The translations under genes were made by a program, and so were the position numbers. 64,000 bases of DNA, taken from NCBI GenBank assembly GCA_020633995.1, contig JACKCO010000005.1:1-64000 (forward strand). Reading direction: 5' to 3'. The notes under the pieces were generated by a model. It saw only the letters and a program-made list of their open reading frames with translations, was not told the origin of the DNA and ran no database searches. This DNA is from Campylobacterota bacterium. GTDB taxonomy: Bacteria; Babelota; Babeliae; Babelales; RVW-14. Shown piece by piece: positions 47,233-53,969 of this stretch (position 1 is its first letter; every line of letters starts with the position of its first letter).

Positions 47233-48873
47233 ATGGACGATATGAAGGAACTATCAGTCATTGAAAAATCAAAAAACGTTCTAATAATCGGCTTTTTCGC
47301 AACCTTCTTTACCATAGCAACAACCTTTATTTTAAGTTATATCTCTATCGCCACCATGGTGGGTCCCTGGTTTGCCCCAACCATAGTCCTGGTTTGCGCT
47401 ATGCTCCTGCGCGAGCACACCAAAAACCATGCAAATGCTTTTTTAATTCAAGCAATCAGTGCTGGAGGAGGCATTATTGCAACCGGCGTAGGCTTTACTT
47501 TGCCCATGCTGTACTTTCTTGAACCAGAGCTCTTTTCCACCTGGCTTCAAGAACCACTCTCCTTCTGCGGTTTTTTAAGCCTTTTAACTTTTAGCGCCGG
47601 CCTGATTGGCCTCTTTTTGGGCAAAACGTTCTCTCATAAACTCTTAACAAATCAAGCACTACGCTTTCCCGTCAGCCAGGTAATCTACCAAACGGCTGTG
47701 GCACAGGACCAACCAAAACAGGGAGCAATGCTCGGCCTGGGGGGAGGTCTAACACTCGTTGCCAGCTTACTTAAAGACGGCCTTGGCAGCATACAGGGCG
47801 TATTGCCAAGCTCAATCCCGCTCATACCGTTTGTCACAGCCCGGTGGGCCGCAAGCTTTACCATCCCACTCTGGCCAGGTATGTGGGCGACCGGATTCAT
47901 TATTGGGGCCTCATGCATCGTCCCACTCATTGTTGGTATTGCAACAAAACAAGCAATTTCATATACCCTAACAACCTACTCACTCATTAACCTCAAACCA
48001 GAAAGCTTCATGATTGCATTTTGTGGGGGAATGCTGTGTGCAGATATGATTTTAAGCAATCTCAAGGGCCTTAAAAAGTTGCTCACCAAACCAAGCATTT
48101 TGACCGGTCCCAAACAGGCTCTGGGCAAGACTTACCGTAAGCTTACCTCAGCATTTGTTGACTTACGCATGCTCAAAGCACTGCTCAGCTTTTTACCAGC
48201 CTCGCTCCTACTAACCCACTTTCAGTTCAGTGTCCTGGCCCAGCTTACCCTGTTCGCACTAACCGCACTCAGCTGTTACCACATCTGCTTTTTAGGGTGT
48301 CAGATCGGCTTGCTCCAATTTGGCCGCTTTTCAACCTTTGTACTGATTCCCATGTTCCTTATTTTCAAGCTCAACTTCCTCCAAGCAACCATCATCTGCG
48401 TCTTTTTCAATGTCTGTGCCGCCGCAGCGGCTGACCTGCTCTTTGACTTTAAGATTGGCGCCATGAGTAGTATAAAACAAAAAAAAATGGAATACGCCCA
48501 ACTGATAGGGCTTTTGCTCACATCACTCTCGATCGGAGCCATTTTGTGGTTTATTTTTACCCACCTACCCCTAGGCTCAGCTCATTTGTTTGCCCAGCGA
48601 GGACAGGCTAAGGCGCTCCTCATTCAAACATTTCAGTTTGACCCACTGGTAATGACCCTGGGTGCACTCTTTGCCATAGCGCTCAAATTTGGACGCGTAA
48701 GTGCTATGATGGTATTCAGTGGAATCGTCATGCCAGTGCACATGAGCCTGGGCATCATTGCTGGAAGCTTGGCAAGCAAGATCTTTCCAAACCAGCAAGC
48801 CGGCCTACCCTTTTGCGCAGGCATTTTCACCGCAGAGTCTTTGTGGATATTACTACGCATCTTGTGTGTATAA
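47233..48873 (+). CDS. OPT-family oligopeptide transporter
   Basis: A 546-residue inner-membrane protein with about 13-15 hydrophobic helices. The SAGGGIIATGVGFTLPMLY segment (about 76-94) and the VGPWFAP and FPVSQVIYQTAV segments match the OPT family, which imports peptides or metal-peptide chelates. An importer of this kind fits an organism that takes amino acids from a host. It is alone; there is no Shine-Dalgarno at 47233, and an ATG three codons later is also possible. Confidence 0.8.
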   Translation: MDDMKELSVIEKSKNVLIIGFFATFFTIATTFILSYISIATMVGPWFAPTIVLVCAMLLREHTKNHANAFLIQAISAGGGIIATGVGFTLPMLYFLEPELFSTWLQEPLSFCGFLSLLTFSAGLIGLFLGKTFSHKLLTNQALRFPVSQVIYQTAVAQDQPKQGAMLGLGGGLTLVASLLKDGLGSIQGVLPSSIPLIPFVTARWAASFTIPLWPGMWATGFIIGASCIVPLIVGIATKQAISYTLTTYSLINLKPESFMIAFCGGMLCADMILSNLKGLKKLLTKPSILTGPKQALGKTYRKLTSAFVDLRMLKALLSFLPASLLLTHFQFSVLAQLTLFALTALSCYHICFLGCQIGLLQFGRFSTFVLIPMFLIFKLNFLQATIICVFFNVCAAAAADLLFDFKIGAMSSIKQKKMEYAQLIGLLLTSLSIGAILWFIFTHLPLGSAHLFAQRGQAKALLIQTFQFDPLVMTLGALFAIALKFGRVSAMMVFSGIVMPVHMSLGIIAGSLASKIFPNQQAGLPFCAGIFTAESLWILLRILCV

Positions 48874-49012
48874 TTGCAATAACACCATCAATTCGACTTT
48901 TTCTAGCAGAATTATTACAAAAAACACCATTTGTTCACAAAAACCAAGCAAAAAACCCAATTAACATCCTCCATGAGGACACTTTTAAGCAATCCTTCCC
49001 CCCAGAGGCCAG

Positions 49013-49046
49013 TTGACAGACTGTAAGAATAGTCTATAATTTATAG
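49013..49046 (+). promoter_or_regulatory. consensus promoter with palindromic operators, XRE regulator gene
   Basis: A perfect TTGACA (49013-49018) and a perfect TATAAT (49035-49040) are 16 bases apart. An inverted repeat AGACT-N8-AGTCT (49018-49035) fills the spacer, and a 13-base palindrome CTATAATTTATAG (49034-49046) covers the -10 box. Both would suit binding of the dimeric HTH protein encoded just downstream, so autoregulation is likely. Confidence 0.75.
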
Positions 49047-49115
49047 TAAATATAATGTCAGTTTGTGTTGATATTAAGTATTACAAGTACTGTAGACGAC
49101 TATTAGGAGGTCATC

Positions 49116-49802
49116 ATGATTTCAACTAAATTACGTATTAAAGAGCTGCTTCGTCAACGCCGTTGGACCACCAAAATATTGGCTGAAAAGACGGGTATGT
49201 CAGAAAGTTACCTGACACACATTAAAAATGGAACACGTCGTTGGAACGAAGACGCACTCAAAAAGCTCGCTGTTGCATTTGAGCTTGAGCCGATCGACAT
49301 GTTTGACTATGCAAAAAATCGCACCGACCAGCCAGGCAGCACATTGCAACTTCCTGAAGAAATAACCGCCGCTGTTAGCACCGGAAAATTACGTGTTGTT
49401 CCTGTTTTAAGTAGCATCCCAGAACAACCATCAGACTATAACAACCAAGTGGCACAAGCCAGCTCATCAAGCAGCACCAAATTTGTTCCAGTCATGTCTG
49501 CTGAACACCAAGAACAGGGTATGTTCTGTTTAGAAGTTGACAATGCTGACATGATGCCAACATTCAATAAAGGCGATATGTTGGTCATTGCACCAAATGA
49601 ATGGACAAACTCGGGTGACATCGTTGCTGTTGAATACGGAAATGAAAATCCAGTACGTGAGATCCGCCAAGTAAACTTTATGGACGATTTTCTTATGCTT
49701 GAGTCAGTCAATCACAAAACATCTCCGATTGCCCTGGTTCGAGGCAAAGACAACTTCCGCATCATTGGTAAAGTGATCTTCCGCTACCAAAAAATGGCAT
49801 AA
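49116..49802 (+). CDS. XRE-family regulator with S24-like C-terminal domain lacking the Ser-Lys dyad
   Basis: A 228-residue DNA-binding protein. The helix-turn-helix is at about 17-40 (TKILAEKTGMSESYLTHIKNG). A Ser/Gln-rich linker follows, then a LexA/CI-like S24 fold (about 125-225) with the GDMLVIAP strand and the GDIVAVEYGN hairpin. Active members have a Ser-Met-x-Pro loop and a Lys about 35 residues later; here the loop is DMMP (about 146-149, Asp in place of Ser) and the later position is VREIRQ without Lys. Self-cleavage is therefore unlikely, and the domain may only bind a ligand or dimerise. AGGAGG sits 5-6 bases before the ATG. Confidence 0.85.
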   Translation: MISTKLRIKELLRQRRWTTKILAEKTGMSESYLTHIKNGTRRWNEDALKKLAVAFELEPIDMFDYAKNRTDQPGSTLQLPEEITAAVSTGKLRVVPVLSSIPEQPSDYNNQVAQASSSSSTKFVPVMSAEHQEQGMFCLEVDNADMMPTFNKGDMLVIAPNEWTNSGDIVAVEYGNENPVREIRQVNFMDDFLMLESVNHKTSPIALVRGKDNFRIIGKVIFRYQKMA

Positions 49803-50417
49803 CAATACTCCTTAGGTGCCCCCCATGCCACCTAACACTTTTCTAAATCGGCCTATCCGGCTTTCTTTTGGCACTGCCTTAAGTGCTTAGCGTCATTCTG
49901 ACAACTTTTTCCCGCAAACAAACTTTCTTGTTAACTTCATGACACTTACTCATACATGCTCGGCACCAGGCCTGCCCTTTTAGGAGTTATCATGGATACC
50001 GGCTCCTCGGTCGCCGGCATCTTATCTTTACCCACATTACAAAACAAACAAGTAATTTCACTATAATTTTGCTTTAACTTTTAATTGTGTTTGTATCTTT
50101 TAATAAATCTTCGTCTCTTACTTTGTCGTCCCCGCGGAGGCGGGGATCCAGAACTTATTTTTCCATATCAATCGATTTAATCAATTGATTCGACACGTTA
50201 CTCTGCATTTTTTACTAACAAACCACTTACTTAAATAAAACTAAAAATTTCTGTCGCCTCAATCCCCGCCGAGCTTGTCCTCTGGCTTGACCAGGGGGCG
50301 GGAACGACGAAATTATGGCGTTATTTTCGTACAAATTGCAGCACTACCACTTGTGGGTAAAGATAAGCGCCGGCATGATGATTTCCCCTTGCAGGTAAAT
50401 TTGTAAACCTACAGCCA
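49803..50417. repeat. long noncoding gap with dispersed palindromes
   Basis: This gap upstream of rpsF holds no supported gene. It contains a weak hairpin after the regulator gene (TTAGGTG / CACCTAA, 49812-49835), a degenerate palindrome near 49989-50020, a good copy at 50129-50146 (TCCCCGC, loop GGAG, GCGGGGA, flanked by GTCG and TCCAGAAC) and a long reverse copy at 50263-50303 (TCCCCGCC ... GGCGGGAA, ending GACGA). The copy at 50129 differs from those at 61942 and 62303 by paired changes in the stem. Confidence 0.65.
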
Positions 50418-50445
50418 TTGCAAAAAAACATACTTCTGATACGAT
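50418..50445 (+). promoter_or_regulatory. promoter of rpsF-rpsR
   Basis: TTGCAA (50418-50423) and TACGAT (50440-50445), 16 bases apart. This leaves a leader of about 120 bases before rpsF. Confidence 0.6.
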
Positions 50446-50475
50446 AAAAAGCATCTACAAGATGTCATTGTAGAC

Positions 50476-50518
50476 AAGGTACCGTTAACAAACCCACACT
50501 GGGTTTAGTTATCTCCTT
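50476..50518 (+). promoter_or_regulatory. candidate S6:S18-binding leader structure
   Basis: In the rpsF leader, AAGG (50476-50479) can pair with CCTT (50515-50518). Above it lies an internal loop with CCG (50482-50484), then TAAC/GTTA and AACCC/GGGTT with an ACACT loop. A hairpin with CCG in a bulge is the known form of the autoregulatory leader bound by the S6:S18 complex in many bacteria. The fold is my hand drawing. Confidence 0.5.
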
Positions 50519-50569
50519 TTTGTATTTATTTCCATGTATACGTGCATAGTTTAGGAGAACCATACCATC

Positions 50570-51142
50570 ATGATGCAACGTTATGAAACACTGATGCTTG
50601 CGGGCACAGAAATCACCGACGATGAACTTTCATCGCTCGAAGCGCTCTTTGATAAAAAGTTAGGCGCTGTCCAGGGCAAACTTTCTCTTTTCGACAAGTG
50701 GGGCAAATATCGCCTCGCCTATCCTGTCAACAAAAATGGCTACGGCATTTATGTCTTTTTGCGCTATGAGCTGCCAAAAGAAGGTGCTCAAGTTTTGCAT
50801 GAGCTTGACAAGGATATCAAGATCAAATTTAACGAGATTATTTTGCGCCATGTCACAATCAAGCTTGCAAAAGATGCACCAAGCACCTACCACAAGCCTG
50901 AGTCTGTAGACAGTGCTGCAAACGGATCAATTGACAGCTTCATTAAAGAAAATAAAATCGAAAACTTGCTTCAAAGCGTTGACGCAACAACCAGTACTTC
51001 ACAAGAAGAACAAGAAACGCAAGCTCAAGCTGGTCCTGTCGCTCACACCTCAAGCATTTCAGCACCTACCCCAGACGAGCACGGTCAAACAGCTGACAGC
51101 TCATCTGAAAGTGAAAGCGACTCAGAATCTGACGAACGTTAA
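50570..51142 (+). CDS. rpsF: 30S ribosomal protein S6 with long acidic tail
   Basis: Small-subunit protein that binds 16S rRNA together with S18. The S6 fold is at about 1-105, with RYETLMLAG at the start, the GKYRLAYPVNKNGYGIYVFLRYE segment (about 44-66) and ILRHVTIKL. The protein is 190 residues, against the usual 95-135, because of a Gln-, Ser- and Asp/Glu-rich tail ending in a run of Ser-Glu-Ser-Asp repeats. AGGAG lies 12 bases before the first of two consecutive ATGs. rpsR follows after 25 bases; ssb, often between them, is absent. Confidence 0.95.
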   Translation: MMQRYETLMLAGTEITDDELSSLEALFDKKLGAVQGKLSLFDKWGKYRLAYPVNKNGYGIYVFLRYELPKEGAQVLHELDKDIKIKFNEIILRHVTIKLAKDAPSTYHKPESVDSAANGSIDSFIKENKIENLLQSVDATTSTSQEEQETQAQAGPVAHTSSISAPTPDEHGQTADSSSESESDSESDER

Positions 51143-51167
51143 TTTGAACTAAAAGAGGAATATCACT

Positions 51168-51452
51168 ATGTCACGCATTAAACTCCGCCTCAGCTCACGG
51201 CTATTAAAGAAAAAAGTCAGAAAACAGGCATTCTTAAACCCTAAGCACTGCCGTTTTTGTGGCAGCGTTGAGCAGGAACAGGCACTTGATTATAAAAACT
51301 CAAACTTGTTACGCGGTTTTATGACCGAGCGTTTCAAGATTTTGCCATCACGTGTGTCAGGTAACTGTACCTATCACCAACGTCAGTTGGCAACTCACAT
51401 CAAGCTTGCACGCAGCATGGCACTCCTGCCATTTTGTGCTATTCATATCTAA
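51168..51452 (+). CDS. rpsR: 30S ribosomal protein S18
   Basis: Partner of S6 on the platform of the small subunit. The family segments are a KHCRFC start (about 25-30), LDYKNSNLLRGFMTERFKILPSR (about 42-64) and the GNCTYHQRQLATHIKLARSMALLPF end (about 66-90). The 94 residues are a little long at the N-terminus. rplI usually follows; here a terminator and an accessory ATPase gene follow. The last 136 coding bases and the terminator are duplicated at 52814-52990. Confidence 0.96.
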   Translation: MSRIKLRLSSRLLKKKVRKQAFLNPKHCRFCGSVEQEQALDYKNSNLLRGFMTERFKILPSRVSGNCTYHQRQLATHIKLARSMALLPFCAIHI

Positions 51453-51464
51453 GAAATTAAAAGA

Positions 51465-51492
51465 GGGAAGCATAAAGCTTCCCTTCTTTTTT
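51465..51492 (+). terminator. terminator of rpsF-rpsR
   Basis: GGGAAGC, loop ATAAA, GCTTCCC, followed by TTCTTTTTT. Confidence 0.9.
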
Positions 51493-51551
51493 GACTCTAT
51501 CTGGCAAATGACTGCCCAAGCCAGGCAGGTTTTCGAAAATAGCGTTATATG

Positions 51552-52733
51552 TTATTGCTGATTTTGTATGATCTTGTCAATATCACTCCAACCAACAACT
51601 GTTGCATGCTTGCGCTCATACATTTCATCGCCAGCATAAACTAGATATCCCTTGCAATCTTGTTCGCTAGCAACCAATTGATGCCAGGCAATGAGAGGTT
51701 CAAAAAATCCTTGATTAATTGTCAACGCTGATTTAATTTCTATTGGTACAATACGATCGCCATATTCAAGCAGGCAATCGACTTCATGTCCACGTGCGTC
51801 ACGCCAAAAATAACAATTTGCCTTCTTGCCCTGATTAAAACGATATTTTACAAGTTCACTGAGCACAAACGTTTCAAAAATAGCCCCACGCATGCTATGC
51901 CCATACAAAGCATCTACTGATTCAACGCCAAGCAACGCACATACCAGCCCTGGGTCATAAAAATGAAGCTTAGGCGTTCTAACAACGCGACGATTAAAAC
52001 TTTTATAAAACGGCGGAACAAGCCAAATGATGTAGCTTGCCTCAAGCAGTGATATCCATGCACGCGCCGTATTAACGCTAATACCACAATCATTTGCTAA
52101 GGATGTATAATTTAAAAGCTGCCCAACCCGTCCAGCGCATAACTTCAAAAAACGCTGAAACGTTACCAAGTTTGCAATATTAATAACCAAACGAGCATCA
52201 CGCTCAACATATGTTGCCACATAGTTTGCCAACCACTCAGACGGATCTAAATTGTGCACGTAAATTCGTGGATAAAGCCCCTGAAACAATATTTCTTCAA
52301 TACGCCCAGGCAGCATGTCAGCACAACGCATCTCGTTAACGCTCAATGGCAGTAACGTTAGCAAAGCAATACGCCCAGCAAGTGTTTGTGATATTTTTTC
52401 TTGCATCAAAATGTTTTGAGAGCCTGTGATAATAAAATATCCCGGCCTATATTGCTCATCAACCATGCCCTGCATGTAAGAAAGCAGGTGAGGAACCTCT
52501 TGTATCTCATCTAAAATTATGCCATCCGGATTTGCATGCTTTTGAAAAAATAACCGTGGATCATCCATTGCCAGCATTTTTTCGTCAGGAGACTCAAGCA
52601 AAACATATTTGTGTTTGGCAAATGTTGCCCGCGTCAGTGTGGTTTTTCCAGACTGACGAGGCCCAACCACAGCAACCACCGGATATTGGCCAGCTAACCT
52701 TTCTAGCGAGCTCTGTAATGCACGTTTAATCAT
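51552..52733 (-). CDS. AAA+ ATPase of the DUF4143 family
   Basis: A 393-residue ATPase with Walker A GPRQSGKTT (about 24-32, K30), Walker B GIILDEIQ (71-78) and the TGSQN sensor segment, then a C-terminal DUF4143 domain with a PD-(D/E)XK-like FWRDARGHEVDCLLEYGDRIVPIEIK pattern (Glu, Asp, Glu and Lys in place, quoted here in two parts: FWRDARGHEVDCLLE and GDRIVPIEIK). The role of this common accessory family (COG1373) is not settled. I use the ATG at 52733 because AAGGAAGGG precedes it; the upstream start at 52763 would read through that site. It lies between two direct copies of the rpsR 3' end, so it arrived or was duplicated as a unit. Confidence 0.88.
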   Translation of the reverse strand: MIKRALQSSLERLAGQYPVVAVVGPRQSGKTTLTRATFAKHKYVLLESPDEKMLAMDDPRLFFQKHANPDGIILDEIQEVPHLLSYMQGMVDEQYRPGYFIITGSQNILMQEKISQTLAGRIALLTLLPLSVNEMRCADMLPGRIEEILFQGLYPRIYVHNLDPSEWLANYVATYVERDARLVINIANLVTFQRFLKLCAGRVGQLLNYTSLANDCGISVNTARAWISLLEASYIIWLVPPFYKSFNRRVVRTPKLHFYDPGLVCALLGVESVDALYGHSMRGAIFETFVLSELVKYRFNQGKKANCYFWRDARGHEVDCLLEYGDRIVPIEIKSALTINQGFFEPLIAWHQLVASEQDCKGYLVYAGDEMYERKHATVVGWSDIDKIIQNQQ

Positions 52734-52758
52734 AATAAACCCTTCCTTGTGTATAGTA

Positions 52759-52773
52759 TGCAATCAGATTGCA
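52759..52773 (-). promoter_or_regulatory. operator-like palindrome upstream of the ATPase gene
   Basis: TGCAATC-A-GATTGCA is a perfect 7+1+7 inverted repeat. On the minus strand it lies between a TTGTAA (52778-52783) and TACTAT (52753-52758), about 20 bases before the start, so a repressor could block the promoter. The spacer of 19 is longer than ideal. Confidence 0.5.
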
Positions 52774-52813
52774 CATTTTACAAGGGTTTGACTCAGTATC
52801 GTCCTGAAGCAAA

Positions 52814-52990
52814 TTTTATGACCGAGCGTTTCAAGATTTTGCCATCACGTGTGTCAGGTAACTGTACCTATCACCAACGTCAGTTGGCAACACACACATC
52901 AAGCTTGCACGCAGCATGACACTCCTGCCATTTTGTGCAATTCATATCTAAGAAATTAAAAGAAGGGAAGCATAAAGCTTCCCTTCTTTT
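52814..52990 (+). pseudogene. partial duplicate of the rpsR 3' end with terminator
   Basis: A direct copy of 51317-51492: the last part of rpsR, its stop region and the GGGAAGC/GCTTCCC hairpin. Differences are few: a change with two extra bases at about 52890-52895, one G to A, one T to A and one extra A before the hairpin. The two-base insertion breaks the reading frame, and there is no start, so it is not expressed as S18. The hairpin now also serves as terminator for the exported-protein gene ending at 52990 on the other strand. Confidence 0.92.
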
Positions 52991-53847
52991 TAAGGTTCTG
53001 TTTCCCAATCATCATCATCACTACTGCTACTTCCAGTGCTAGAGGGACCGGCAGTACTAGAAGGGCTGGTGGAATGTTTCTTTTTAAAAAGATCGAACAC
53101 TCCGCCTAAAACCCCATAGTCCCCTCTCTGTCGTTTAGCTGCTTCAAGTTGCTCATTTGCTTTATCTAATTTCTCTTGCTGCTTCTTTTTGTCTGTAGAA
53201 CTAGCATTTTTTAGCTCAAGATCCGCAATTTTGACTTCAGTTTCAGCTTGAAGAACAATATTATTTTTCAACTGTAGGTCGAGCTTTTCCACGTCCTTTT
53301 TAATTTTATCAAATTCATCTTTTGCTTTATCAAGCTGAACCTTTGCGCCTTCAACTTCACTGCTCTTTGCATTAATGTCTTTTTGTTTGCTTTCTTTTGT
53401 TCCTGTAATTGCCGCACCCTTTAGTTGCCCCTCAAGCTTTTGTAATTCTTTACTCAGAGAATCATGCTCAGACTTCTTATTGTAAAATATCTTCTCATTG
53501 CTTGACTTCTCTTTTTCTGCCTTTTTCAAATCAGCAGAAAGCGTCTTTTCCTCTTGTTGTTGTTCTTTCAGAGAATCACGAAGCTCCTGAAGCTCGTCAA
53601 TCGCTGCAGTCTTTTTTAATCCTTTATGGCCTTTCTTAATTGCATCAGCAAATGTACCCCCTGCTGTACTTTTTGGCGATGTATGCGGAGCTTTTGCATC
53701 TACAAAACTCATCAAGTGTAACATTTTTAACTTGATGCTCCTCAACAAACTCAATATGTTATTTTCAGCTGCGTTAAGACAAGTTCCAAGTAAAACAGTC
53801 ATTAAACAGGATGAAAAAACAATCTTTCTGATAAATCTACCACTCAC
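52990..53847 (-). CDS. exported coiled-coil protein with KLK motif and WH2-like segment
   Basis: A 285-residue protein of unknown family, the last of four related minus-strand genes. I start it at the GTG at 53847, which has GGGGAG six bases upstream and gives a clean signal peptide (about 1-27, ending CLNAA); the ATG at 53880 has none. Directly after is the shared motif LLRSIKLKMLHLMSFV (34-49). Residues 65-79 (TFADAIKKGHKGLKK) resemble an actin-binding WH2 motif with one extra residue. Then a long Lys/Glu coiled coil (about 80-245) and a Ser-rich acidic tail follow. Confidence 0.7.
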   Translation of the reverse strand: MSGRFIRKIVFSSCLMTVLLGTCLNAAENNILSLLRSIKLKMLHLMSFVDAKAPHTSPKSTAGGTFADAIKKGHKGLKKTAAIDELQELRDSLKEQQQEEKTLSADLKKAEKEKSSNEKIFYNKKSEHDSLSKELQKLEGQLKGAAITGTKESKQKDINAKSSEVEGAKVQLDKAKDEFDKIKKDVEKLDLQLKNNIVLQAETEVKIADLELKNASSTDKKKQQEKLDKANEQLEAAKRQRGDYGVLGGVFDLFKKKHSTSPSSTAGPSSTGSSSSDDDDWETEP

Positions 53848-53969
53848 ACTCAACTCCCCTATATTACTTGATTCACTCATTGTCTTGGTCAGTGTAGAAA
53901 AAAGAAAGGTTACAAGACAAGAAAAAACAGGGGCAGCAGGTTTTTTTAAAACCTACTGCCCCAAACAAG

